42,516 bases of DNA from Chitinophagales bacterium (GTDB lineage: Bacteria; Bacteroidota; Bacteroidia; Chitinophagales; S012-47), in the NCBI GenBank assembly GCA_026981615.1, contig JALSIH010000199.1:1-42516 (forward strand), read 5' to 3'. This document shows positions 32,621-41,140 of the stretch, one piece after another. The notes beneath the pieces were generated by a model. That model searched no databases. It worked only from the letters and a program-made list of their open reading frames with translations, and was not told the DNA's origin. The first letter of the stretch is position 1; each line of letters opens with the position of its first letter. A program made the position numbers and the translations under genes.

Positions 32621-33910
32621 TTGAAACGATATCTTCATACGCTCTTGATCATGCTTTGTGCGTGCTTTTCAGCCTACGGACAGACGCTCTTTGTCAATGA
32701 AATCTCGAATGGAACCAGTGGGTCAAAAGAATTTATCGAACTCGTGGTGGATGCCGGTGCATGCGGCACCATGGACCTGCGCGGATACATCATTGATGAC
32801 AATAATGGAGCAGATGACGGAACTTGTCAAGGCTTTTCCACTTCCACTTCTACCGGCCAGGGCATTGCGCAGGGCCATTACATGTTTGATTCCATTCCTG
32901 CCTGGCAAAATATCCCGAACGGTTCCATTATTCTGATTTACAACTCGCTGGACAAGAACCCGAAAATTCCGGCTGACGATGAAGACGATACCAGCCCGAA
33001 GGATTCCATTTACATATTGCCGATCACCAGTTCCAAAATCAAGCGCTGCACATCCATCCCGAGCGGTTCTGCCGGGAATTGTGCGTTTAAGGGCCAAACG
33101 TATATTGCCCCGACCGCCTGGACATCCATCGGGATGCGGAATACCGGAGATGCCGGACAGGTCAGATATCCTGACGGCAGCTATTGCCACGGCATCAGCT
33201 ACGGAAGCAGCATGACCGGAGGCCCCGATAATCTGAAAGTGTATGCTTCCTCTGGGTCAAAAAAGTGTTTCTATTTCAATGATGGGGACTATCGCAATGT
33301 GGCCAACTTTTCAGTCGGTACGGCAGGCTCATCTGACGAAACGCCCGGAGATTTTAACAATGCACTGAACAAAGCCTATATCCGCAACTTCCGAACCTGC
33401 ACTTTGCTGCCACTCCCGAAGGAAATATCCCAAAACTGTGAATCGGGCGAGCTCATCGTGGAATTCAGCAGCCCGGCAATGGATGAGAGCAGCTACATCC
33501 TCGAATGGCGCGACCGAAACGGAGAAATTATGGAAGCCGATCGAAGTGACGAGGCTGTCACGGGCCTTTCGCGCATTCTTCGCGGTCGCAATGCATTCCT
33601 GTATCCTTACTGGCGCATTAGCGAGGAACGGGCTGACGGCACGCTTGAGCACAGTCCCTGGAAGATAAATACATGCTATTCTGCCGAGAGCGGGCTTAGC
33701 TACCTCGGCATGCAGGGATATGTACAGGTGAGAGGGGCGCGATACGGCATTACCTATTTTCTGGTCGGCAGCGAAGGCCAGGTCTTGTCGAGTGCGCTGC
33801 CGGCACCGGACGGCACTTTGCTATTTGACATCCCCGGGATTAAGAACGGATTTTATCTTGTGGTTTCGCAAGACCGCCTCGAAGTGCTGAAGATTACGAT
33901 CATAAAATAG
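32621..33910 (+). CDS. Secreted lamin-tail-domain-like protein with possible sorting tail
   Basis: A signal peptide (MKRYLHTLLIMLCACFSAYGQ) is followed by a domain with the lamin-tail pattern: LFVNEISNGTSGSKEFIELVV, LRGYIIDDNNG, and IPNGSIILIYN (about 22-110). The segment after it is Gly/Ser/Asp-rich. The last ~75 residues (QVRGARYGITYFLVGSEG... GFYLVVSQDRLEVLKITIIK) resemble a degenerate T9SS sorting domain. The start is TTG at 32621, because it gives a complete signal peptide; the only in-frame ATG nearby (32651) would cut it in half. 429 aa. Surface or secreted location is likely; function is unknown. Confidence 0.75.
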   Translation: MKRYLHTLLIMLCACFSAYGQTLFVNEISNGTSGSKEFIELVVDAGACGTMDLRGYIIDDNNGADDGTCQGFSTSTSTGQGIAQGHYMFDSIPAWQNIPNGSIILIYNSLDKNPKIPADDEDDTSPKDSIYILPITSSKIKRCTSIPSGSAGNCAFKGQTYIAPTAWTSIGMRNTGDAGQVRYPDGSYCHGISYGSSMTGGPDNLKVYASSGSKKCFYFNDGDYRNVANFSVGTAGSSDETPGDFNNALNKAYIRNFRTCTLLPLPKEISQNCESGELIVEFSSPAMDESSYILEWRDRNGEIMEADRSDEAVTGLSRILRGRNAFLYPYWRISEERADGTLEHSPWKINTCYSAESGLSYLGMQGYVQVRGARYGITYFLVGSEGQVLSSALPAPDGTLLFDIPGIKNGFYLVVSQDRLEVLKITIIK

Positions 33911-33955
33911 ACGGCCACGGCTGCCTCACTGTCTTCCCGCAGTTTGCGCTCCTTT

Positions 33956-33975
33956 CTCCGGATATTTTTCCGGAG
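33956..33975. other. Hairpin between convergent genes
   Basis: CTCCGG (33956-33961) pairs with CCGGAG (33970-33975) over an eight-base AT-rich loop. No T tract follows on either strand, so a terminator function is only possible. Confidence 0.3.
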
Positions 33976-33983
33976 CATTTCAC

Positions 33984-34979
33984 TTAGCGAACCAGTTCCA
34001 GCTCATACTTTTTAGGGGTCATGCCGTATTTCCGCTTAAAGGCAGAAATGAAGTTGCTTGCTTTGTTGTAGCCCAGCATATAGGCAATTTCATTTACCGT
34101 ATAGTTGCATTTTTCAAGCATGCGAATGGCCTCCTGCATGCGGTATTCATTAAGATAGCTGTGTATGGGAGCTCCGTAAAGGTCTTTAAATCCGTTCTTG
34201 AGTTTAAATTCATTGATCCCGGCCAGTTTTGACAGTTGTGCAATGGTCAGGGGTTCCGATACATGGGCCAAAAGCAGTTGCTTGGCCTTGCGAATGCGTT
34301 TGATGTCTTCCGGATTCTCCAGGAAGGGGCAGTTGAGATCGGTATTTTTATCCCGGGCGGCATAGCTGAAATAGAGCGCCATGATCTCAAGCAGTTTGGC
34401 TTTTAAGTACATTTTTTTAAAGTGGCTGTCCATCTCAAGGTGGAAGACCTGGCGAAGCGGGATTTTTATCTTGCCGTTCAGTGGCTTGATCAGGTAGAGT
34501 TTTTGAGGATCGTAGTAGCGTTTCAGTTCCTCGCGGCTGATTGTATTCATATCCAGGGTAGAATCGAAAAAGCGGTGCATGCTGTCGATGCTTGTGACGA
34601 TGCTTACAATCTTGCTCCTGTCTGCCACCTTCAGAGAGGCTTGAATCTTTGAATAGGGATGGGAGAAGAAAATGCTCCGGCCCTGATCTACCTGCACCCG
34701 CTCGAGCATGCGTTCAAAGCGGATTCCGATTTGCCCTTCCAACACAAAAGCCAGCACCACCAACTGCGGATGTATGCCGAGGTCCAAATTCAACTCGTGT
34801 CCGGCTCTTGTTTCTATACTTACCAATCCCATATCTCCTGCCTCCACCACCTCTGTGGTGCTGAGTGCATGCGAGCCCTCCGTTCTGCCTTCCTCCAGGG
34901 CCCTTGCTACTTTGGCTTTAATACTCTTTAAGGTATTTTTTATCAGATCGGGATGCTTTTCATTTTTTCTTTTGGCCAT
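33984..34979 (-). CDS. AraC family transcriptional regulator, likely of the heme-uptake locus
   Basis: The C-terminal ~104 residues form an AraC-type double helix-turn-helix: LTIAQLSKLAGINEFKLKNGFKDLYG and YTVNEIAYMLGYNKASNFISAFKRKYGMTPKKY. The N-terminal ~220 residues are a sensor/dimerisation region that I do not recognise in detail; they resemble the PchR-like regulators of iron uptake only by overall layout. 331 aa. It is divergent from the HmuY-like/TonB receptor operon with a 177-base shared intergenic region, so it most likely controls that operon in response to iron or heme. Confidence 0.88.
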   Translation of the reverse strand: MAKRKNEKHPDLIKNTLKSIKAKVARALEEGRTEGSHALSTTEVVEAGDMGLVSIETRAGHELNLDLGIHPQLVVLAFVLEGQIGIRFERMLERVQVDQGRSIFFSHPYSKIQASLKVADRSKIVSIVTSIDSMHRFFDSTLDMNTISREELKRYYDPQKLYLIKPLNGKIKIPLRQVFHLEMDSHFKKMYLKAKLLEIMALYFSYAARDKNTDLNCPFLENPEDIKRIRKAKQLLLAHVSEPLTIAQLSKLAGINEFKLKNGFKDLYGAPIHSYLNEYRMQEAIRMLEKCNYTVNEIAYMLGYNKASNFISAFKRKYGMTPKKYELELVR

Positions 34980-35064
34980 AAAGAGAAGAATTATTGCTTG
35001 AATTATTGGAGATACAAAGGGTTTTAGCCGGTCAGGCCTAAAAATAGCAATTTTTTAACTCAAC

Positions 35065-35101
35065 TACCAAATTGGGTATTTATTATCCGGTTTAAGGTAT
35101 T
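35065..35101. promoter_or_regulatory. Candidate regulator-binding repeats between araC-type gene and hmuY-like operon
   Basis: GGTATT occurs at 35075-35080 and 35096-35101, 21 bases apart, so on the same face of the helix as AraC-type half-sites often are. The first copy overlaps a near-palindrome TACCAAATTGGGTA (35065-35078). The second copy touches the predicted -33 region of the promoter at 35122-35129. Confidence 0.4.
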
Positions 35102-35129
35102 CGCTCAGCTGCCCGGGCCCGTAATTTTG
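35100..35129 (+). promoter_or_regulatory. Promoter of the heme-uptake operon
   Basis: TAATTTTG (35122-35129) is a full TAnnTTTG match; TTCG at 35100-35103, 18 bases upstream, is a weak -33. The ATG at 35157 follows after 27 bases. A poor -33 fits a promoter needing an activator such as the AraC regulator. Confidence 0.6.
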
Positions 35130-35156
35130 CCGTCATAACATATTAAATCGCAAAAA

Positions 35157-36395
35157 ATGAAAAAAATATTTTCACTTCTTATCTTCTTTGGGCTTCTTAC
35201 GGCCCTTCGTGCTCAGGAGAGCAGGACCCTGTCCATGGGGCCGGCTTATGCCAATCAGGTGTATTTTGGCCTGGCTTCCGGCCAGACGGCTTCGGCTCCC
35301 CGCGATGCCTGGGACCTGGCTTTCATCAGCAATCCTTTTTCGGCTTCCATCCGGGTCAATTCGGGGGCCGGGGCGCAGCTCTTTATTCCGCTTGCAGCAG
35401 ATACGGGAGACTGGGAAACGAGCGATACGGCCGGGATGATCCCCGTTTTTGACAGCGATACATCATGGGAAGAGTCGGCTTTTAACTATGGCCACGGAGG
35501 GCACCCCGATTACGGATGGGGCCTCTATGCAGGCGGGGGCACTCTGATCGGCAAGCGGATTTTCTTTATCCGTCTTCTTGACGGCAGCCTTAAAAAAATA
35601 TGGATAAAGCGCCTCGACAGCGGTGACACCTATACCATCCGCCTGGCCAACCCCGACAACAGCCGGGACACAACATTTCAGATACGCAAAAGCGACTACC
35701 AAGGCAAGCGTTTCTTTTACTATGACCTGCGCTCGATGCGCAGCCTCGACCTCGACCCTCCGGCAGAGGAATGGGACCTGCTCTTTACCAAGTACAGTGC
35801 TCAGCTTGCTCCCGGTGTTTTTTATCCGGTTACCGGAGTGTTGAGCTCCGGAGATATCCTCGTGGCCAAGGCCGGGCCCGTGGATACGGCAGCGGCCGAT
35901 TACCGGTCTTACCGCTTTAGCGAGAATATCTCGGGCGTGGGCTACGACTGGAAATCTTTTGATCCGCAAAGTTTTCAATATGAGATAGAAGACTCCACGC
36001 TTTATTGGCTGATGAGCTCCGACAGCAGCATCTACCGCCTCATTTTTACCGCATTCGAGGGGGCTTCGAGCGGAAATATAACTTTCAATCTGAAAAAACT
36101 GACGACAAGTACGGGACTCGGGGAAGAGAAAAACAACGATGCCTTTGACTTTTTCCCCAATCCGGCATCCGGGCGTCTCTACCTCATGATGGCATGGAAA
36201 CGGGCCCCGGAGAAAGTGCTTTTGCAAATTGCGGACATGCACGGAAAAACGCTTTTGACAAGATCATTCGAAGGATTGAACAGCGGCATGCAGCGACTGG
36301 AACTATCCATCGCTTCGCTGCCGGCCGGGGCCTATCTTCTGCTTTTGGATGATGGAAGAGAAATTATAAGCAGAAAACTCTTTGTAAGGAAATAG
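35157..36395 (+). CDS. HmuY-like heme-binding-type protein with T9SS sorting domain
   Basis: Predicted exported heme-capture protein. A signal peptide (MKKIFSLLIFFGLLTALRAQ) precedes two HmuY-like units: QVYFGLASGQTASAPRDAWDLAFISNPFSASI (about 35-70) and FFYYDLRSMRSLDLDPPAEEWDLLFTKYSA (about 185-215), each with the 'WDLaF' signature. Near 260-310 lies GYDWKSFDPQSFQYEI... SSIYRLIFTAFEG, the family's C-terminal block. The last ~80 residues are a T9SS sorting domain (FFPNPASGRLYLMMAW... GAYLLLLDDGREIISRKLFVRK). 412 aa. It is first in the operon with a TonB receptor and a second HmuY-like lipoprotein. Confidence 0.82.
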   Translation: MKKIFSLLIFFGLLTALRAQESRTLSMGPAYANQVYFGLASGQTASAPRDAWDLAFISNPFSASIRVNSGAGAQLFIPLAADTGDWETSDTAGMIPVFDSDTSWEESAFNYGHGGHPDYGWGLYAGGGTLIGKRIFFIRLLDGSLKKIWIKRLDSGDTYTIRLANPDNSRDTTFQIRKSDYQGKRFFYYDLRSMRSLDLDPPAEEWDLLFTKYSAQLAPGVFYPVTGVLSSGDILVAKAGPVDTAAADYRSYRFSENISGVGYDWKSFDPQSFQYEIEDSTLYWLMSSDSSIYRLIFTAFEGASSGNITFNLKKLTTSTGLGEEKNNDAFDFFPNPASGRLYLMMAWKRAPEKVLLQIADMHGKTLLTRSFEGLNSGMQRLELSIASLPAGAYLLLLDDGREIISRKLFVRK

Positions 36396-36420
36396 AAGAT
36401 CAAAGAACGGGGATTTGAAA

Positions 36421-38631
36421 ATGAAAGGGATGCCCTCATTTGTGCAGATAGCCTGCCTGCTGCTATTCATTTTTGTTCAGCTTGCCGGGCGGGCGCAGCG
36501 GATAGAGGTGCGCTCTTCAGAGGACGGGTGTCCCCTGCCCTATGCCCATGTCGTTTTCAAACCCGCGGAGAGCAGCAGAGGGGAGTCATACACGGTCGTC
36601 ACGGACAGCAAGGGGAGTGCAATTTGTCCGGCTGACGGCCGTGTTTTCCTTCATATCAGCTACACCGGATTTGCTCCCGTCACGGATACGCTGTCCGGAG
36701 AGGAAGAATTGAGTATTTACTATCTCAGGCCGCAAGCCGTAGATATGCAGCCCCTGGTGGTGACGGCTCAATACCGGCCCGGAAGCCCGGAAAAATCAAT
36801 GGTGCCGCTTGCCGTACTAACGAGGAAAGACATTGATTCGCGGGCTGCGGTGAACCTCGAAGACCTGCTGCGCGATCAGATGAATATCCGCATATCGCGC
36901 GACAATGTGCTGGGCGCCTCACTGAGTGTCAACGGTATGAGCGGGCAGAATGTCAAGATTCTCATTGACGGAATACCGCTGATCGGAAGGCTGAACGGCA
37001 ACCTTGATCCGGGACAGATCAACCTCAATGAAATCGAACGCGTGGAGGTGATAAAAGGCCCCCTCAGCATTGAGTACGGCAGCAATGCCCTGGCCGGCAC
37101 GATCAATCTTATCACAAAAAAGCCCGGAAAAAAACCTTCGGCTTTTGTCCATCTCTACGGAGAAGCGGGCTTTCATTACAACATAGACGGAGGAGCCGGT
37201 TTTGGCCTCGGGAAAAACAATCTGCAGCTGCACAGCGGGCGCAATTTTTTTGCAGGCTGGTCGGCCGATCCGGATTCACGCAAAAAAACATGGAACCCCA
37301 AAGAGCAGTATTTCGGCAGCCTTCAGTGGCAGCGCTCGTTGGCCGGGGCGGAAATTCGCTTTCGTTCGGCCTGGTTTCGCGAGCTCATTCTCGATCGCGG
37401 TGCTCCCCTGGCTCCCTATTTTGAAACGGCTTTTGACCATTATTACCGGACGAATCGCTTTGACAATAGTGTTCATTTCCAAAAAAGCGGGAAAGTGTAC
37501 GGTCTGGAAGTTCAGGGTGCCTACAATGTATATTCAAGAATCCGCAACCGCTATTTCAAAGACCTTGTCAGCCTGAACGAGACCCTGACCCGCACACCCG
37601 GAGATCAGGACAGCACCCGTTTTGATCGCTATATGCTGCGGGCCGTATATCGCCATGTCAAAGACGATGCGCCCTGGCAATTCGAACTGGGCAGCGACCT
37701 GAATCTGGAGACGGGCGAGGGAGAACGGCTGGCCGGTGGCCGGCAGTCCATCGGAGATTATGCCCTTTTTGCCAGTGCACGCTGGTCGCCCCTTTCCTTT
37801 TTGGCCGTCAAACCCGGGCTGCGCCAGGCCTTCAATACGCGCTATTCCTCCCCTTTGCTGCCGGGCATCAGCCTGCGCTGGCGCCTTTCCGAAAAGCTGA
37901 TATTGCGCATGGCATATGCCCGGGGATTCAGAGCTCCGTCCCTCAAAGAGCTCAACCTGGAGTTTGTGGATGTCAATCACGATATCCGGGGCAATCCGGC
38001 ACTGAAGGCCGAAAAATCCAACAACTACAATATCGCTCTGAGCTATAAAAAAGCTTTTCAGCGAAGTGTGATCCGCAGTGAATGGACGGCTTACTACATC
38101 GATTTTTTTAACCGGATTGTGCTCTCTTCTCTGGGCGGAAGCTCGTACAGCTACGAGAACAGCGGGGCCATGCGCTTTATGGGGAGCAATGTCTCCCTTG
38201 CCTATCGCACGGAAAAGCTGCAACTCAGGGCAGGCGGAGGCCTGGAGTACCAACGACCGGATTTGGAAGGAGACACAGTGCCCGCCTTCACTCCTTCTCC
38301 GGAATTTACATTGAACGGGCAATTTCATGAAGCGCATTCGGGGCTCGACCTGCAGTTTTATTACAAATACACGGGAAGACGCCTCTATTTCCTCAGAGAT
38401 GAAAACCGGGAGCTGAGAAGCGACTATCTGGCCGGGTATCACATGGCGGATATCAGCATCAGCCGCTCTTTTGTAAATGAACGCGTGCGCCTGCAAGCCG
38501 GCATTAAAAACCTCTTTGACCTGCGCGATGTGGAAGCACGCATTTCCACAGCCGTGCATGGCACTGCCGGTGGCCGGCAGGCCGTGGGCTACGGACGTTC
38601 TTTTTTTCTGAATCTGAAAATAAATTGGTAA
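36421..38631 (+). CDS. TonB-dependent receptor, probably for heme or iron complex
   Basis: Outer membrane transporter. A signal sequence ending near LAGRAQ, then a short carboxypeptidase-regulatory-like domain (CPLPYAHVVFKPAE... LHISYTGFAPV), a TonB-box/plug region (VVTAQYRPGSPEKSMVPLAVLTRKDI, VNGMSGQNVKILIDGIPLIG, IERVEVIKGPLSIEYGSNALAGTINLIT) and a C-terminal beta-barrel ending in an aromatic residue (YGRSFFLNLKINW). The FRAPSLKELNLEF block is typical of heme and siderophore receptors. 736 aa from the ATG at 36421; an in-frame TTG at 36415 adds two residues. Neighbouring HmuY-like proteins on both sides suggest a HmuR-type role. Confidence 0.9.
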   Translation: MKGMPSFVQIACLLLFIFVQLAGRAQRIEVRSSEDGCPLPYAHVVFKPAESSRGESYTVVTDSKGSAICPADGRVFLHISYTGFAPVTDTLSGEEELSIYYLRPQAVDMQPLVVTAQYRPGSPEKSMVPLAVLTRKDIDSRAAVNLEDLLRDQMNIRISRDNVLGASLSVNGMSGQNVKILIDGIPLIGRLNGNLDPGQINLNEIERVEVIKGPLSIEYGSNALAGTINLITKKPGKKPSAFVHLYGEAGFHYNIDGGAGFGLGKNNLQLHSGRNFFAGWSADPDSRKKTWNPKEQYFGSLQWQRSLAGAEIRFRSAWFRELILDRGAPLAPYFETAFDHYYRTNRFDNSVHFQKSGKVYGLEVQGAYNVYSRIRNRYFKDLVSLNETLTRTPGDQDSTRFDRYMLRAVYRHVKDDAPWQFELGSDLNLETGEGERLAGGRQSIGDYALFASARWSPLSFLAVKPGLRQAFNTRYSSPLLPGISLRWRLSEKLILRMAYARGFRAPSLKELNLEFVDVNHDIRGNPALKAEKSNNYNIALSYKKAFQRSVIRSEWTAYYIDFFNRIVLSSLGGSSYSYENSGAMRFMGSNVSLAYRTEKLQLRAGGGLEYQRPDLEGDTVPAFTPSPEFTLNGQFHEAHSGLDLQFYYKYTGRRLYFLRDENRELRSDYLAGYHMADISISRSFVNERVRLQAGIKNLFDLRDVEARISTAVHGTAGGRQAVGYGRSFFLNLKINW

Positions 38632-38633
38632 AA

Positions 38634-39632
38634 ATGACAATGCATCGATTTCTTCCCGGCTTTCTCCTTCTCATTGCCGCTGTTTTTTCCTCTTGTTTTC
38701 AGCGCGAAGTTCCGTTGACCCCGCATGAAGCCGGACCGGTGCAAAGCGACAGGGTGGACCTGGGCGACAATTATTCCTTTCAGATTTATTATGACCTGAG
38801 CGAGGGCGCGGTGAGCGGAAGAAATGAACGCATGGACTGGGACCTGGCCATCGCACGAAGCGACAGCAGCCTGACGGTATGGCTCAATTCCTCGCGGGCC
38901 ATGATGGCCGCACGGACGCAAAGCAGCCGTTTCGACACGCTCCTGCGGGCGGAGGACTTGGACTTTAAATGGGACCAGCCGTCCGGAGGGCTTTCGGGAG
39001 CGGTCATCGGAGAGATATGGAAACAGGGCAAACTCAGCCGCGAGATTTTTATGCTGGATATGGGCGTGCGGCCCGATGCCTCGTCTCCGGGCTACCGGAA
39101 GCTGCAATTTGAATCGTGGGACGGGGATACGCTGGGCCTTCGATTTGCGAATCCGGACTTGCCCGAAGTGCATCATTTGCGTGTTTCGCTTGGCGATACC
39201 GGGCGCTATTTTCAATATATCAGCCTGCTGCAAATGAAAAAAGCCGAATCCGTGTCGGCTCCGAAAGAAAATTGGGATATCCTCTTCACGCAGCACCTGC
39301 GCATCTTTTTTGTGGATGGCGACAGTCTTCCGTATCTCGTCAACGGGGTGCTGCTCAACCCCTGGCGCACTCTGGCTGCCCGCGACTCGCTGCACTCATT
39401 CGCGGAAATTACACGGGAAATGATGGATGAATTTGAATTCACGCGTGCCCGCGATGTCATCGGTTATGACTGGAAACGCTATGACTTCAACAGCAATCAA
39501 TACAGCATTGTGCCGGGGCGGAATTACATTATCCGCGATGCGGCCGGCTATTATTACAAGCTTCGCTTTACGGGCTATTATGATGAGAACGGGCGCAAGG
39601 GTGTGCCGCAGTTCGAATTTCAGCAACTTTAG
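38634..39632 (+). CDS. HmuY-like heme-binding lipoprotein
   Basis: Lipoprotein signal MHRFLPGFLLLIAAVFSSC, with the lipidated cysteine about residue 21. Two HmuY-like units follow (FQIYYDLSEG... MDWDLAIARS; YFQYISLLQM... NWDILFTQH), and the C-terminus has the family block VIGYDWKRYDFNSNQYSI... YYYKLRFTGYYDENGRKG...FEFQQL. It should sit on the outer membrane, passing heme to the receptor encoded two bases upstream. ATG 38634 is used; another ATG at 38640 is possible. 332 aa. Its stop overlaps the stop of the convergent acyltransferase gene by four bases. Compared with the first operon gene it lacks a T9SS tail. Confidence 0.85.
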   Translation: MTMHRFLPGFLLLIAAVFSSCFQREVPLTPHEAGPVQSDRVDLGDNYSFQIYYDLSEGAVSGRNERMDWDLAIARSDSSLTVWLNSSRAMMAARTQSSRFDTLLRAEDLDFKWDQPSGGLSGAVIGEIWKQGKLSREIFMLDMGVRPDASSPGYRKLQFESWDGDTLGLRFANPDLPEVHHLRVSLGDTGRYFQYISLLQMKKAESVSAPKENWDILFTQHLRIFFVDGDSLPYLVNGVLLNPWRTLAARDSLHSFAEITREMMDEFEFTRARDVIGYDWKRYDFNSNQYSIVPGRNYIIRDAAGYYYKLRFTGYYDENGRKGVPQFEFQQL

Positions 39633-40930
39633 GCACCGGATGGTGGCCGGCCTTCGTTGGCCGGCTGCTGTCCGTTTTGGAAAAAGGATTTCAGGTAGGC
39701 CGAGAGTTTGTGCTCGCTGCCCTGCTTTTTCCAGATGATGTTGGCCGCAATCTCGTATTTCAGGGAAGAAACCCCGGGCTTTCTCCCGTGCAGCCTGAAT
39801 GATCTGCCTCCGGCATGCAGTTCGAGGCGCTCGTGCAGTTCGGTACTGATGGCATCGATATGCTCAAAACGAAAAACACGGGCCCCTCCCTTTTCGGGGT
39901 GCACTTCGATGCGGTCGATGTAAGTACGTACTTCGGCCGGGCCGTATTTTTTTACCTTATCGCTGCCAAACTCAAAAAAATGCATGGAGGGGTCGATAAA
40001 GAGCGGCTCCGAAACCTTGCGCGAAAGAGCATGATTCAGCTGTTTTTCAAAAGCCCCCATTTGCCAGGCAAACCAGTCGCGGGCATTGCCGAAGCGCCTC
40101 TTGCTGCCCGCTTCGAATTGGAAAAATCCGTATTCATCCACATGGATATGCAGGCCGCAATGCTTGCAGTGCACTTCATTTCCCCGGGAACGGAGACTGC
40201 CGGTGTGCTCGCAGCGGGGGCAGAGGAAAAGAAAAGTTTCGAGGTACTCGGCCCGGTGCCGGCTTTTGATGCGATTTCGCTTGCTGCGCTGCCATTCCCA
40301 TTCATCGTGGGCAAGGGCCCTGCTGATCTTTTCATAGATTTCATCTTCGCCCGAGGCGGCTATGCCCTCGCGGTCGAAAATCAGACGATACTCGAGCCGT
40401 ACGGGGGTTTTGCGCAGACGCCCGGCCCAGCGGGGGTTAAAGAGCAGCATGCCCTTTGAGCGGGCCGTGATCACCGGGACGTTCATTCTTTTTATCAGCT
40501 TGGCAATGGAGGGCTCGTAATAGAGCGTGTTGCCCGTCCAGGTGCGGTTGCCCTCCGGAAAGAGCCCGATGGAATGGCCCGCGCGGCTCAGCTGCAGCAT
40601 CTCGCGTATCACTTTGGAGTCGCGTCTGTTTTTTTTCTTGGCAATGACTCCGAATCCTTTTAAAAGCCAGGCCATAAAAGGGTCCTGCATGACCCCTTCC
40701 GAAGCGACAAAGTGAATGGGCTTTTGCAGAAAGTAATAGTAAAGAAAGGGTTCGTAGGTGCCCACGTGATTGGCCAGAAAAAGAAAGGGCCCGCTGAGCT
40801 GGCGCACTTCTTCCGGAATTTCGGCCCGGATGCCGTAGAGCCTGCTCATGCCTCCGAAGAGGAGATCGGCCAGAAGGCGGTGGCTTTTTTTTATTCTGTA
40901 ATCCTTTTCCCTGCGCTTATCGCTCGCCAT
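39629..40930 (-). CDS. PlsC-like lysophospholipid acyltransferase with zinc ribbon
   Basis: Predicted 1-acylglycerol-phosphate-type acyltransferase. The catalytic block is FLANHVGTYEPF (H55, with Glu60 where most family members have Asp in HxxxxD) and LFPEGNRTWTG (FPEG at 124-127). A following segment, KGMLLFNPRWAG, fits the third acyltransferase motif. About residues 237-258 hold a zinc ribbon: CPRC ... CKHC. The C-terminal ~130 residues (HALSRKVSEPLFIDPSMHFF...) are an extra domain I do not recognise. 433 aa, longer than simple PlsC. The gene is transcribed toward the hmuY-like gene. Confidence 0.82.
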   Translation of the reverse strand: MASDKRREKDYRIKKSHRLLADLLFGGMSRLYGIRAEIPEEVRQLSGPFLFLANHVGTYEPFLYYYFLQKPIHFVASEGVMQDPFMAWLLKGFGVIAKKKNRRDSKVIREMLQLSRAGHSIGLFPEGNRTWTGNTLYYEPSIAKLIKRMNVPVITARSKGMLLFNPRWAGRLRKTPVRLEYRLIFDREGIAASGEDEIYEKISRALAHDEWEWQRSKRNRIKSRHRAEYLETFLFLCPRCEHTGSLRSRGNEVHCKHCGLHIHVDEYGFFQFEAGSKRRFGNARDWFAWQMGAFEKQLNHALSRKVSEPLFIDPSMHFFEFGSDKVKKYGPAEVRTYIDRIEVHPEKGGARVFRFEHIDAISTELHERLELHAGGRSFRLHGRKPGVSSLKYEIAANIIWKKQGSEHKLSAYLKSFFQNGQQPANEGRPPSGA

Positions 40931-41094
40931 GGGTTAAAAATAAGGACTTGCAGGCTTTTTGTCATCTGGCGCTGTTGCCTTTAACTCGCACAGCAACTGA
41001 GAGCCGATAAATCTTTTTTTAACAGGGTCGCGATGAATAGCTTAACAAGCGATTTGGGGTACCCCGGACAAGAGATAGAATAAAAAACCCTATA
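40931..41094. other. Intergenic region before the toxin-antitoxin pair
   Basis: No gene seen. Base composition turns AT-rich across this stretch. It contains no clear hairpin terminator; the region marks the left edge of the AT-rich segment that continues to the window's end. Confidence 0.35.
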
Positions 41095-41113
41095 GTTCCA
41101 TATAAATTGGAAC
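41095..41113. promoter_or_regulatory. Inverted repeat, candidate HigA operator
   Basis: GTTCCA (41095-41100) and TGGAAC (41108-41113) form a 6-bp inverted repeat around a seven-base AT-rich spacer. It lies immediately upstream of the promoter box at 41122, the usual place for autorepression by an HTH antitoxin. Confidence 0.55.
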
Positions 41114-41121
41114 AAGGTTTG

Positions 41122-41129
41122 TATTTTTG
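41122..41129 (+). promoter_or_regulatory. Promoter -7 box of the higBA-like operon
   Basis: TATTTTTG is a full TAnnTTTG match. It ends 11 bases before the TTG at 41141 and 20 bases before the TTG at 41150. Confidence 0.5.
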
Positions 41130-41140
41130 TCTAAAATTGA

